A model generated the notes under the pieces. That model was given only the letters and a program-made list of their open reading frames with translations. It was not told where the DNA came from and made no database searches. A DNA stretch of 64,000 nucleotides from Panonychus citri. Lineage: Eukaryota > Arthropoda > Arachnida > Trombidiformes > Tetranychidae. The DNA lies in assembly GCF_014898815.1 (NCBI RefSeq), contig NW_026515547.1:372001-436000 (forward strand), in the 5' to 3' direction. The translations under genes and the position numbers were made by a program. This document shows positions 10,957 to 20,965 of the stretch, piece by piece (position 1 is the stretch's first letter; each line of letters opens with the position of its first letter).

Positions 10957-11253
10957 ATGCTTCTTCCTCATGATCTATTTAAGAGGTTACTGTATAGTAA
11001 ATATTTGGATATTTACACGATATTAATCGTAAGAGCTGCCCCTTTAGAAAAGGAATTGAAAGAGTATGGTAACCACTACAATGTGAATGATCTACCATAC
11101 GACCAATTCAATTTAGAAGGATCAATTTTAAAAGTACTCCGAAGACCGAGACCACCTCCACACAGTTCAGTTTTCCATAAGTATAATGAACTTTTGGAAA
11201 TTGATCTACTAAGAGTGCAAGCTATTCACATTATGCGAACACTGAATGCGTGA
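10957..11253 (+). CDS. Unknown protein, first of two tandem related ORFs
   Basis: ATG-started 98-codon frame. Its second half (LKEYG...DQFNLEGSILKVL, RPRPPPHSS, a gap, EIDLLRVQAIHIM) lines up with the next ORF (ELKYLG...TQEDSTGSIKKVL, EMPPPESS, NIIDIIRIQLLFKI). The shared core is a G-S-I-x-K-V-L helix, a P-P-P-x-S-S turn and a D-(L/I)-(L/I)-R-(V/I)-Q helix. No known family was recognised. It could be two exons or repeats of one gene, or a tandem duplication. Confidence 0.4.
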   Translation: MLLPHDLFKRLLYSKYLDIYTILIVRAAPLEKELKEYGNHYNVNDLPYDQFNLEGSILKVLRRPRPPPHSSVFHKYNELLEIDLLRVQAIHIMRTLNA

Positions 11254-11365
11254 TCCTGAATATCTTCCTGAGGTTTGCTTTGATGAAGATTTAAGCATCC
11301 GTATGAATTAAGATCATTCATTAATACCATTTAACTTTCAACATTCAAAGTGGTAAGTTCATATT

Positions 11366-11677
11366 TTGTCACTAAAAAGTGACTATCGATACTGTTTGGA
11401 TGGTTTGACGAAATCCGCGGTACCAATTATCTCCGAATTAAAATATCTTGGTTTTTCTTTCGATAATTGGAGTATAACATTTACTCAAGAAGATTCGACA
11501 GGCTCAATAAAGAAAGTTTTGGAAAGGGAAATGCCTCCACCAGAAAGTTCAACATATAATTATGTATGTCAATTGAATATAATTGATATAATTCGTATTC
11601 AGCTCTTATTTAAAATAAAAAACGTAGAAAACAACCCATTATATACCCCCACTACCTGTTATATTCAATTGAAATAG
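11366..11677 (+). CDS. Unknown protein, second of two tandem related ORFs (no ATG)
   Basis: Open frame of about 103 codons with no ATG. It is paralogous to the ORF at 10957-11253 across the core described there. It is preceded by sequence reading GTGGTAAGTTC, so it may be an exon, or it may be a decayed gene. Function unknown. Confidence 0.35.
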   Translation: MSLKSDYRYCLDGLTKSAVPIISELKYLGFSFDNWSITFTQEDSTGSIKKVLEREMPPPESSTYNYVCQLNIIDIIRIQLLFKIKNVENNPLYTPTTCYIQLK

Positions 11678-12391
11678 TTCTGATTTATCAATTATGAATT
11701 TATAAAAAAATTATCTGTAAAGAGCTTTGAAACAAATTTTGACAAAAAAACAGAAATATTTTGATGGAAAAAAGAAAAGATAATCAAAAATTAAATACTA
11801 TGTTTGACATATAAAGTTTTATTTGAATTTGTTTATTCGGTTAAACTCTAAACAGAAACGAAATCGTGCGGAAGATATTTAATTAAGAGATACACATTAC
11901 ACATACACATACACACGATTATACATGATAGAGTTAGTAGGAGCGTGTATATTTTCAATTAATCCTCGTAAGATTTGTATCCGTATAATATCGACTACAA
12001 TCAATTCACAACATAGAGGGTAAGCAGGGTGTTCTTTTCCGGGTAGTTTACGTTTTAATATATGTGGGATTTCACGGTTTCTCGTATACTCATAAGTCCA
12101 TTCATTTATACCTGACTAACCCATCTCTTCTATTCGTTTCCGTAGATGTTGAGCCCGATTTTTAGAGCAGTCATTTTATTCCTTGCAGTGTCCTGATTTA
12201 TTATTCTACTAGCCATGTTTTTTTTCGAGGAACAGACGAAATTTTTATTTGAATGACTGTGACGGAGAATTTCCACACAGGATATAGTTAATATCAAAAT
12301 AGACACAATAAAATCAGTCTATATCAATTTATTATAATTTAAATTTACAGATACTTTTATAAATTGTTTCTTATATGTGTACACTTTTCAA
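11678..12391. other. AT-rich non-coding stretch
   Basis: A short CA-rich microsatellite (near 11890-11920) is present. No ORF, RNA gene or repeat family was recognised. Confidence 0.4.
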
Positions 12392-12667
12392 TTATTTGTA
12401 CTTGTTGACACTTGATTTTCTATAAATCTCAGTTGTTGAATCTTGGCTTTCATGAAATTTTGAAGACACATCAATAACCTGAAGAACCCCTTCGTATGTA
12501 AACTCATATAGAAGGTAGATTTTATTTATTATTGTATTGTACCATTTGATATTTTCCAGTGTAACATGAGTGTCATTACTTGAAGTTACATTCACGGTTT
12601 CTGCTTCGGCTTTCATTTTACATAGTTCACTGAAGTAATCCAGGATTTCATCGCGTAGATTTTCCAC
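12392..12667 (-). CDS. Unknown ORF, possible exon
   Basis: A 91-codon minus frame, rich in Glu, Asn and Thr, starting ENLRDEILDYFSELCKMKAE. Just upstream the sequence ACTTACAG could be a splice acceptor, so the frame may be the last exon of a gene whose earlier exon lies near 12680-12800. No family was recognised. It may equally be a decayed remnant. Confidence 0.3.
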   Translation of the reverse strand: MENLRDEILDYFSELCKMKAEAETVNVTSSNDTHVTLENIKWYNTIINKIYLLYEFTYEGVLQVIDVSSKFHESQDSTTEIYRKSSVNKYK

Positions 12668-12729
12668 ACCTGTAAGTTGAAATTGTTGCTCGAAGTAAAC
12701 AAGTTTATTGAGAACGGAAATATAAAACT

Positions 12730-12900
12730 GTTTCGTTGATCGAGTAAAGTTGATTCAAAATCCACAATTAACACTATTAAAGTTGGACGACTGAAGATCA
12801 TCCAAAATTCACAATTAACACTTCTTCAAGTCAAATTGGTTGAAGTTCACCCAAAATTCACAATCAACTTTTTGATGTTTACACTGTTGAAGTTAAACAA
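12730..12900. repeat. Imperfect tandem phrase CAAAATTCACAATTAACAC
   Basis: Three to four imperfect copies, about 50 bp apart, of a phrase built on AATTCACAATTAACACTTCTT with GTTGAAGTT between them. Nothing coding was seen. Confidence 0.45.
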
Positions 12901-13178
12901 GAAATGACGTAAATATAGTAATCTGTTCTATAATACCACAATGAGGGAGTGAAAAAGGCTCCCTTTAGCCACCCCAATAGAATAACAACCAATCAAAATT
13001 GTAATGAGTCATAATAATCAAGCTTTAAAAGCCAAATTGGTTCTCAAGGTCACCACCAGAGGTCACTACTTATCATAAGGTCACTGTATATTGGTTTCAT
13101 ATAGAATGGGCTAGAAATGGACTTGTATATAGGGACACCCGGTATAGACAACCGGTATGATCACCCTGTATAGACACC
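12901..13178. other. Non-coding, with short CACCCTGTATAGA-type repeats
   Basis: Between 13130 and 13190 the phrases ACCCGGTATAGACA, CACCCTGTATAGACA and CACCCTATAG recur. No gene was seen. Confidence 0.35.
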
Positions 13179-13508
13179 CTATAGGAACATTTTGGACCGT
13201 TTGGGACACCCTGTGCAAAAATGGGCCAGAGATGTACTTTTTATACTACTGACCTTTCGTTCCCCGTTTGCGTGAGATAGTGTTGACGATGATAGTGGTG
13301 CTCGAAATGGAGGCACAATGTAGTTGTAATATGGGTGGTTTCTGGTCACTTTTAATGGAACAGCTTTAGTCCGAGGTTCGGAAGGTCTTGACTTATCTTT
13401 CGTCAAATTAAGAGGTTTTTCGCCACAAGCAAAGCAACATTTACTCGGATACACTACTACAGTCCTGGGGACTTTGTCAAAAGAAATCAATTTAGGCATT
13501 TTTGTCAA
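13179..13508 (-). CDS. Unknown ORF with a CxxC pair
   Basis: A 109-codon minus frame with ATG. It has PSKCCFACGEKPLNL near residue 25 and a second Cys pair (FCTGC) near the end, with Pro/Lys-rich sequence between them. The Cys pairs could bind zinc. It is not recognised. Its location beside Polinton-like remnants leaves open that it belongs to the same lost element. Confidence 0.3.
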   Translation of the reverse strand: MTKMPKLISFDKVPRTVVVYPSKCCFACGEKPLNLTKDKSRPSEPRTKAVPLKVTRNHPYYNYIVPPFRAPLSSSTLSHANGERKVSSIKSTSLAHFCTGCPKRSKMFL

Positions 13509-14242
13509 CAGATTCTAATGGTGGTGTTGAGGATGGTGATGAAATTGTAAGTTAATAGAACAAATCAAAATAATGAAGTAAGTCAACTTAGGTCGAAAGT
13601 GAAAATGAATTAAAACTTTCAAAGGTTATAAATAGTGACCATTTAGCCACGCCCACTTACAATTACCAATGGTATTTTATCATTGTTTTTATATAACAAT
13701 TAGCTTGTTATTACGCAATCAAATGCGCTAATTGATTTCACTAATTGTTATGACAATTAACTCTTGTTAATTAGAGTTACTGGTTATATAATAAGTACAA
13801 TTATTATTAATTAAAGATAATAACTAATGATCCAATAGATTAGTGCATTGTTATATAATGATGTATAACATAGTTTTAAGTGTTAATTAATACATCGAAG
13901 TGTATATTAGAGTAATCTATGTATGTTCACAGGACAATTAACTACAATTAAGAATTAAATTAATTATGATAACACTAATGTAATAGGGTATTGTAGATGA
14001 TTCCTATATCAATTAAGGATTCTATATTAATCTAAGGATTCGGTTGAAGATCTCTTCATGCACTCATGTGCTGGTTATGATAAAGAGATCGACATCAACT
14101 TGGATGAACATCACGACCGATTATCTTATAAACGTTTCTTATAACCGTTTTTTAACAACTTTTTGTTTCTTTTTCTTTTGTTTTCTCATTCTAATAATCT
14201 TTTTTTCTTACTCTTGAAACCTGATCCTTGTTGTTAAAAAGC
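13509..14242. other. Very AT-rich stretch without genes
   Basis: Long runs of ATTAATTA-type sequence and short dyads were seen. No ORF or RNA gene was found. Confidence 0.4.
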
Positions 14243-14573
14243 TTATTCGATTTCTGATAACCCACGCTTAGCTGCAGATCTTATAACTTCTTTTCCTCTA
14301 GTTTTTAAAGCCTCCTCCTTTTTATCATCTAGAACATCTTTACCTACATTTATACCAGTCTTTAATAACTCACTGGCCAAAAAACTTCAAGATTGGGATG
14401 CCAATTCTTCTGAATATGCTACCAAACCCATAACCTCGCTGATAAGGCTGACCTCGGTAGATTGTTATATCATCGAAACCCTTCCCTGCTTGTTGCTGGA
14501 AGTGACTTGTAAAATCACTGTTACATTCACAATAAACTTTACGACCCATTCTTATGTTAAGTACTAGTTCCAA
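14243..14573 (-). pseudogene. Polinton/Maverick-type minor capsid protein, remnant
   Basis: The minus frame has a YRGxPYQRGYGFGS motif followed by a hydrophobic I-P-I-L-K stretch. After a one-base slip in the T run near 14375-14380 it continues ASELLKTGINVGKDVLDD and a Lys/Arg-rich end. That order (YRG-PYQRG-G-GS, then LLK-G, then G-N-V-xx-D-V) is what I know of the small, basic minor-capsid proteins of Polintons/Mavericks and related adintoviruses, which sit under the capsid vertices. It is broken by the slip. It is the immediate downstream neighbour of a penton-like remnant in the same orientation. Confidence 0.6.
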
Positions 14574-14621
14574 AAGATTTAAAGAGTTACTTCTTTTATA
14601 GTTTCTTTTCTTTTAAAGTGT

Positions 14622-14913
14622 TAACTAATGTGTACTCTTACATCTATGAATTGCAACATATTTCCATTTTCATCACGTGAACTGATTGTTATATAATCTA
14701 AATGTGTTAATCTGACAGGTAGATAGTTTGGCTTGTTATAAAAGATATGACCCAGGTTATCATTTTTGTCTCATAAAAGTGGTACTACTCTTAGCACCCG
14801 AGCATTTGTATCACCAACGAAATGTTCATGAATGATATCAGTATAAATGAATAGAAGTTGAGACTTTATTCTGAAATCATAAGTAGTTTGTGCTCTACAC
14901 ATGATTGCTTCTG
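14622..14913 (-). pseudogene. Polinton/Maverick-type penton-like capsid protein, remnant
   Basis: The minus frame reads QLLFIYTDIIHEHFVGDTNA followed by RVLRVVPLL, a stop codon, and then the pieces YNKPNYLPVR and DYITISSRDENGN. The pattern 'I-Y-x-D-I-V...VGD..A..LR-VVP ... Y-xPxYxPV ... I-x-I-x-x-R-D-x-x-G' matches my knowledge of the penton-like protein of Polintons/adintoviruses. The internal stop and the lack of a clear start show decay. No DNA polymerase B, integrase or packaging ATPase was seen nearby. Confidence 0.5.
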
Positions 14914-15000
14914 ATGCTAACACTGCAAGAAATTGCCTATTATAGTCATTGTTGACCTTGTAGTCACCTTCACTTCACATATTTCATATGTAATAGACTT

Positions 15001-15258
15001 TTATTGTTGTTGGGATGAGATCCCTATTCTAACTAATACAATTTGTGTTATATTTTTATCATCATCTTTATCTTCAATCTCATCTCCATCCTCATCATCT
15101 TCGCCATCCTTATCTTCATCTTTTTTTAGAGTTGGCAATGTTGGTTGCAAACATTTCCCCGACGTTATGGTGACCAGTCCACTGGTCAAATCCAATTTGT
15201 TCAGTGTTTTCTTTGGACGTGGACCTTGTACCGTCTTACCGTCATAATTTGATTGCAT
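15001..15258 (-). other. Acidic ORF tail, possibly the end of the adjacent zinc-finger gene
   Basis: A minus frame with a long Asp/Glu/Lys-rich run (DEDKDGEDDEDGDEIEDKDD). It overlaps the end of the RING/zinc-finger frame in another register. One slip would join them, so this may be the natural acidic C-terminus. It is low complexity and alone proves nothing. Confidence 0.3.
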
Positions 15259-15507
15259 TCCTTATCTGGGCATTGAACTAGTAACTTGCTAAATTTATTC
15301 ATTGAAACGGGACCGGTATTTTGCAGATGGCTGCGGTTGAAGGGTAACCCACATCTTGCGGGACACTCGAAGTTATTTCGATTTTGGTAATCTAAAAGGC
15401 AAGAGCTACAAAACATAACTTTACAATTAGTTTCTTGTTTGTGTACAGAGGGGTTTCTGCTAAATTTTGACAAATAATACATTCGTAGTCTCTGACTGCA
15501 TTTACGT
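15201..15507 (-). pseudogene. RING/TRAF-like zinc-finger protein fragment (candidate E3 ligase)
   Basis: The exon opens after a TTTTTAG acceptor (15508-15510). It encodes YECIICQN, then after a one-base slip in the CCCC run near 15447 CKVMFCSSCLLDYQN and FECPARCG. The spacing (CxxC ... C-x3-FCxxC ... CPxxC) is that of a degenerate RING finger of the TRAF/LNX kind. A second zinc site follows (VQCPDKECNQIM...YKVHVQRKH), like TRAF zinc fingers. Such proteins transfer ubiquitin. The usual His of the RING is not evident. The upstream coding region (15540-15655) is unclear. It may be a gene fragment or an exon of a larger gene. Confidence 0.5.
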
Positions 15508-16519
15508 CTAAAAATATAAAAGAGGTCAACATAAAAGGGTTTACATGGGGTTCAGGTATAGAATAAGATGAAATTTCGTGAATTTCAGAGACACTACTGA
15601 CAAGTTTTGATGTTTCTATGAGCTTTAAATTCATGGCATAGAAGATTTTCAACATTTATTCAAATAAACTGTAATATCTCAGAATCTGTGACAACAAGGA
15701 TCTCTAAACTCATTTTTCAGGGTTAAAAATGTGAAGGATAACTGTACTACCTTCAGATGACCTTGAAACGTGTTATTTTACCGATGACCTGAATGACCTT
15801 GATCTTTTGATATTACAATTGAGTATCGCTCGAACTCATACCACTCAAGTCTCGTGTCTCTCTGACTCTTAGTTGCTGAGAAAATCGCAAAAAACATCGG
15901 TAAAAATAGCTGAATAGCCCTGTAGTATCATCACATGTTGGAGTGAGTCTTACCCTTGGTATTACCAATTTTCGCCGGATCCCTTGAGCATCTGATGATG
16001 AATAACCAACGAGAAACTTGTTCTGGTTGGTGCTGCTACCATAAAATGTTGCGAGTAAGCTGAAGGCTTGATTTGGTAGAAGACCCTGGCCATTACACTG
16101 AAATGTTAATCCATGGATCTCATTCACCTCCATGCTTATTTACCAATCGTCTTGTTGGGTCACATCAGTATCACGTTTTCCATGATTCACAGCGAAATGG
16201 ACGGTTGAAGCCTCACTTAAACATGCGATTTCAAGAGGTAAAAAGTAAACATTTACCATTCTCTTTGATAACATCTGCATTAAAACGTTTTCTTGTTTTT
16301 CCTGAAGTACCTTTAATGTTGATCTTTCTACACAAGTCCCAACATGTCACAATATTTGTTATTTTTGGAAGAGTATAAACTTTCATCTTCAGTTGTTTGT
16401 CAACTGATTAGTGTAGAACAGTCTTACCTCATTTAAGTCAAAAATTTTTGCTCGATTATTTTCTTTTCATAACCCAACTCTGTAGTTATGATGTTTGATG
16501 AAGCCGGTTGTTTATTCAG
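15508..16519 (-). other. Region with weak, unassigned minus-strand coding pieces
   Basis: Minus-strand open pieces occur at 15540-15655, 15813-16133 (106 codons, FYGSSTNQNKFLVGYSSSD) and about 16235-16383 (VYTLPKITNIVTCWDLC...). The last piece faintly recalls an RPA-type OB fold (a 'W-x-I-C-R' start and a later Asp-x-x-x-E-N-G), but not enough to name it. I report the region as uncertain. Confidence 0.25.
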
Positions 16520-16588
16520 AGTAGTGATATAATACCACCTCTGGCACAAAAATTTACTCTTTCTTTTTTTCTCTCATCATCATCATTT
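16520..16588 (+). repeat. Left terminal inverted repeat of the 1.1-kb element
   Basis: It starts AGTAGTGATATAATACC and pairs with 17573-17644 in reverse complement. Confidence 0.8.
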
Positions 16589-16660
16589 TACACGAATTAT
16601 TACACGAAAATAAATTCGACGATTGAGTTTTTTATTGATGAAATTTTGGTGATTATTTAT

Positions 16661-17083
16661 TCATAAATGAATCAAATGATCAGTGATGATCGATTCAAAG
16701 TCATAAACTGGTTGAATATTATCCTTTAACACCGAGTTAATGAAATCTTCATCAAAGATTGATTCATCCAAGTTATCATAATCACTAAGAAACTTGATGA
16801 AATCATTAGCTAACTCGTTTTTTTCAATTTCAGCCAACTCACTCAACTCTTTTTTGATTTTTTCAATTTCCTCGGTTGAGTGATCACGATGAAAAGGGTT
16901 AACAATTGATTCAGTTGGTGGATGTATATAATTTTTCACTATTTCCAAATCCAGTTTAGGTAAAACAATTGAAAAGGGTTTACACTTAAATTCAGAAAAA
17001 AGTTTATTTTCCCTTTTGGTTATTGCATATGATTTTTTTAATAATCGTTGTTTTTTCGCTGATCTTTTCAACCACTTTGGCAT
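16661..17083 (-). CDS. Unknown protein in the 1.1-kb inverted-repeat element (ORF 1)
   Basis: An ATG at 17083 gives about 140 codons. It has a very basic N-terminus (MPKWLKRSAKKQRLLKKSY) resembling a nucleic-acid-binding or nuclear signal, a middle with HPPTESIVNPFHRDHS, a Glu/Lys helix and an acidic end. A longer start at 17152 is open but less convincing, because MPKW is followed at once by the basic stretch. It is transcribed away from the opposite ORF. Family not recognised. Confidence 0.5.
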   Translation of the reverse strand: MPKWLKRSAKKQRLLKKSYAITKRENKLFSEFKCKPFSIVLPKLDLEIVKNYIHPPTESIVNPFHRDHSTEEIEKIKKELSELAEIEKNELANDFIKFLSDYDNLDESIFDEDFINSVLKDNIQPVYDFESIITDHLIHL

Positions 17084-17137
17084 ATTAAACTTTTGGTAAT
17101 TAAAAATATTAATTAAAAAGTAATTAAAGTTTATTGA

Positions 17138-17524
17138 TTGAAAACTGATCAATATTGTGAGCTCTATCGTTTTCTCTTTGGTAATATTCGAACCGGTTGG
17201 TCGGAATTATGTTATCTTCGCCATCTCCGCAATTCAACCTGTGAAGAGGATAAAATTTTTCACTTTGTTTACCTATTCTGGACCTGTATAAAGAAGGAAG
17301 GACGATCTGTTATCGCCTGCTTGGATAGAAGGTCAAGTAATCTATTGGAATTGTGGGGTATATCAACATACGATTTATCTACGAAAGGATTTGATTACAA
17401 TGATCTTAGTGTTGATTGTGAAGTTTGTGCATATCATAAAAACAATGAAGAATATTCATTACCTGTAATTGATAGACTTCATTTTGTTTATGAGCTCTAT
17501 GATGATACATTGATCAATAATTAA
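17138..17524 (+). CDS. Unknown protein in the 1.1-kb inverted-repeat element (ORF 2, no ATG)
   Basis: An open frame of about 128 codons with dense aromatic and cysteine residues (FLFGNIRTGWSELCYLRHL, VYLFWTCIKKEGRSVIACLD, VDCEVCAYHKNNEEY). It looks like folded-protein sequence rather than noise. An in-frame TGA sits directly upstream and there is no ATG, so it needs splicing, a non-AUG start, or has lost its start. It is divergent from ORF 1 and ends before the right inverted repeat. Function unknown. Confidence 0.4.
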   Translation: MKTDQYCELYRFLFGNIRTGWSELCYLRHLRNSTCEEDKIFHFVYLFWTCIKKEGRSVIACLDRRSSNLLELWGISTYDLSTKGFDYNDLSVDCEVCAYHKNNEEYSLPVIDRLHFVYELYDDTLINN

Positions 17525-17572
17525 AAATATGAATTATTTAATTTTTTGTTTTTCCCGCCATTTATAACTCGG

Positions 17573-17644
17573 TAAATGATGATGAGAGAGAGAAAAAACA
17601 GAAAGAGTAAATTTTTGTTCCAGAGGTGGTATTATATCACTACT
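17573..17644 (-). repeat. Right terminal inverted repeat of the 1.1-kb element
   Basis: Ends ...GGTATTATATCACTACT, the reverse complement of the left end, and is followed by ATTCAG. Confidence 0.8.
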
Positions 17645-18087
17645 ATTCAGTTTTGATAGGGAAACTAAACAAGCTTGTTTCTTTGATTATTACAATTTAT
17701 TACAACATTATCAATTATAAATCTGAGGATGAATTGCGTCTTTTCATTCACATGTTCAACGTTGGTGGAATTGTGGGCTATGCAGATGATAACGCTAGTC
17801 AAACTCTCAGTAATATGGAGGTGCGAAATTTTGATTTTTGTAACTATGGAATGAAAATAGCATTAACGCTTAAAGAAATTCAAGATGGCTAAGATGAATG
17901 GTTTTCTCAAGGAAGTTACCTCAAAAACCTGTAACTGTGGCCGTATTGTATTCGACAAAAGGCGAAAAGTTAAAAGTTCCAATCTACCGCGATTAAAGTT
18001 CCGATTTTCCCAAGCTCATTAAAAAAAGCTTGAATGAATGAAACGCATAAAAATTTTAATTCTTAATCTTTATTTTTACCAGTCAGT
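17645..18087. other. Flank of the 1.1-kb element, no firm gene
   Basis: If the element and one ATTCAG are removed, an open reading runs across the scar (VMMFDEAGCLFSFDRETKQA), hinting that it landed in a coding sequence. The reading stops near 17720. Beyond that only scattered short frames were seen. Confidence 0.3.
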
Positions 18088-18491
18088 TTAATTATCACTA
18101 ATCCTCCTTGAAATAATCTTCTTCAACTTTCTTAAGAAGAGCGTCAACATCTTGCTGCACTTTTTCTGAATACTCACTTTTTCCAGAATTTTGCCATCAT
18201 GTCTTGAAAGAATAAAGAACCAATGATCAATTCTAAATTTCCCATGTCTTTTCGGGACACATTGATTAATAGCTTCTTTTATCTTCCTCACTCGACAGTT
18301 TATTTCGAATCTTTAGGCGCCATTTCGCGATCTTTCCGGGAAAATGTGACCTTCAAGGCTACTGGCTGACACTGAATTTTTACGGCAATAAACGCAAATA
18401 TAAAATATTGGAGTCTCTTTTCGGAGATTGTCAAGGCTCTCCATGAGCTTCCGATTTTCCGAAAGCCTAATTGTTCACCAGAAAGAACCAA
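18088..18491 (-). pseudogene. Unknown gene remnant, frame-disturbed
   Basis: Two minus frames (18300-18491 and 18088-18291) that look like one protein split by slips in A runs: FRKIGSSWRALTISEKRL, then RKIKEAINQCVPKRHGKFR, RIDHWFFILSRHDGKILEK, and in the shifted frame VDALLKKVEEDYFKED before a stop. The even, non-repetitive composition suggests a former real protein. The family was not recognised. Confidence 0.35.
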
Positions 18492-18683
18492 CGTTCCGTT
18501 CCGTTCCGTTCGAGAGAGAGAGATAGGACCAGTTGAAGAAGATGATGACGATAACCCACGTCAATTATCACAATGATTCGCCAAAGAGAGAGAGAGAGAT
18601 TTGACTAGTTGAAGAAGATGACGATGATATACCACGACAATTATCTTAATGATTCTATGGGCAATATTCTATTCCATATTTAA
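18492..18683. repeat. Two imperfect direct repeats of about 85 bp
   Basis: GAGAGAGAGAGAT...ACTAGTTGAAGAAGATGA..GACAATTATC occurs at about 18511-18577 and again at about 18587-18650, just before the 5' edge of retroelement copy A. Confidence 0.55.
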
Positions 18684-20965
18684 TGATACTTTGCCGTCAA
18701 GAATTGAAGCCATAATCGGACAAAATATTCTAGAAAAAGGAAAATTTTTCATTGATTGTAAACGAAGAAAATTAATCATTCCATTGAACCCAAAAGAAAA
18801 ATTTGAAACCATAGATTTAAATTTTAAATCAAACACAAAGCAATTAACCACATCATCAATCGTCTCATCTAATTATGATTCGAATCAAATACAATCATCA
18901 ACAAATTCACAATTAATCACAATAAGTGACTATTCTTCAACAATTAGTTCATCTTCATTATTTTCAGTCTCCGGTGATGGGGAAGAAAATTTAGTTGATG
19001 AAGAAATTTATATTAATAATATAATTAATGACTTAAAACTTGAAGTGAACAGTGAAATTCAACCAACAACACGAAACAAATTAAATAAATTAATAACTAA
19101 ATATCAAGTGGTTTTCGCTGCCACACCCAAAGAATTAGGATTCTCTAATGTTTATGCTCACTCAATCGATACTGGAAATCATCCTCCAATATCTCAAAAA
19201 CCTTATAGAATGTCAGATTTAAAAAGCAAAGTAGCAGAAACTTCAACTAATGAATTAATAGATGATGGAATTGTTATCCCATCCTGCTCACCATGGTCAT
19301 CACCAATTGTATTAGTATCAAAAAAGGGAACCACAGAAATGCGATTGTGTGTAGATTATAGAAAATTAAATGAAATAACAGTTAAGGATAAATTTTCACT
19401 ACCAAACATCCAAGATTATCTTGACAGCCTAAGAGGAATGAAATTCTATTCATTATAGGATTTAAGATCAGGTTATCATCAAATGGCAATGGATCCAAAG
19501 GACCAACAAAATACAGCTTTTTCACTCCAAGTGGATTATATGAGTACACTAGATTACCCTTTGGATTAGCAAATGGACCCCATCATTTATGAGAATGATG
19601 AAAATTGTTCTGAGTGGATTAATTTATAATACTTGCTTAGTTTTTATTGATGATCTATTAATTTATTCAGAAAATGAAGAGGAACATTTGGGTAAATTAG
19701 AATTGATATTTACGAGACTCCAGAATGCAGGGTTAACTTTGAAACCTAATAAATGCTCATTTTTGAAGAAGAAAATTTTGTTCTTAGGACATGTGATTAG
19801 TGAGAATGGTCAACAAGTTGACCCAGAGAAAATAATAAAAGTTCAACAATTCCCTACTCCTAGGACAGTTAGAGATATAAAATCTTTTGTTGCTCTATGC
19901 TCCTATTATCGAAGATTCATAAAAGATTTCGCTAACATCGCCCGACCTCTCACTAACTTAACAAGAAAAGATTTACCTTTTGATTGGGGGCCCGAACAAG
20001 AAAATGCTTTTAATGAATTAAAATTTAAATTAACAACACCACCAGTCCTGGCTCATTATGATCCAGCGAAAGAAACTCAATTAAGAGTTGACGCCTCAGG
20101 TTACGGTCTGGGGGCAATTCTATTACAAAAAGATAATAATGGTTACCACCCTATTGGATTCGCCTCCCGCATATTAAGAGGAGCCGAGTTACACTATCCA
20201 GTGTCTGATAAGGAATGCTTGGCCATCGTTTGGGCAGTACAAAAATTCCAAGTCTATTTAGAGGGAATTAAATTCGAAGTAGTAACTGACCATTGTGCTT
20301 TATGCCACATTCATTCAAAAAAAGTCCTCCCCGCTCGCTTACAACGATATGCAATGGCGCTCCAATCATTTGATTTTACAGTTAAATATAAATCAGGGAA
20401 AATTCATGCTGATGCCGATTGTTTATCACGATATCCAGTTGATGATATTGTCTTTGATAATCAAAAAGATGAATGTGAAGAATTGTTCACAATATTAGTT
20501 AACCAAGTTATTGAAGAAAAAATGAATTTAGTTGATGAACAACGAAGAGACCAACGAATCATCAAAATAATTGAGCAATTAGAAACCTTTTCTCATTTAG
20601 ATTCCAAAGAAAGGAAATTAATTTCTAAATATAGAATCCGAGAGAATCTATTATACCGATTAACAATTAACCATTATGGAGAGAGTTGGAATATAGTTAT
20701 TCCTAAGAGATGTATTAAGCAAATTTTGCAAGAATATCATGATTCGATCTTGTCCGGTCACCCAGGGATCTTTTCTACTTACAATAAAATTAAACAACAT
20801 TATTGGTGGCCACAAATGAGTAGAGTTTTCTTCCAAAGTAAATGGTCATTTTCAACCGCCTATCATCCAGCAACAAATGGCTTAACAGAAAAAGTAAATC
20901 AAACATTGTGTTCAATGTTAACTCATTATTGTAAAAAAGAAAACACTCAAAATCCCGCGAGTTAA
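18684..20965 (+). pseudogene. pol: Copy A pol: RT, RNase H, integrase zinc domain (broken)
   Basis: The N-terminal linker and fingers (KPYRMSDLKSK, CSPWSSPIVLVSKK, MRLCVDYRKLNEITVKDKF) are in frame to a stop at 19456-19458. After further frame slips the catalytic region continues with FIDDLLIYSENEEEH (the Y/F-x-D-D box), an RNase H domain (RVDASGYGLGAILLQ, TDHCAL, HADADCLSRYP) and the integrase HHCC finger region (GHPGIFSTYNKIKQHYWWPQ). At about 20823 the sequence jumps from MSR to VFFQSKWSFSTAYHP. Compared with copy B, the integrase core containing the first two catalytic Asp residues has been deleted. The element cannot be autonomous. Confidence 0.85.

Larger units (their letters stand above)
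16520..17644. mobile_element. 1,125-bp element with 5'-AG inverted repeats and 6-bp target duplication
   Basis: Both ends carry an inverted repeat of about 65-70 bp that begins AGTAGTGATATAATACC. The two ends differ by a single base in the first 45 (GGCAC versus GGAAC) and then by small indels in a CT tract. The element is flanked by direct ATTCAG copies (16514-16519 and 17645-17650). Two divergent unknown ORFs fill the interior. A 6-bp duplication and 5'-AG termini are the textbook ends of Polintons/Mavericks, but this unit is far too small to encode their polymerase or integrase. It may be a non-autonomous derivative that has kept or captured genes. Confidence 0.75.
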
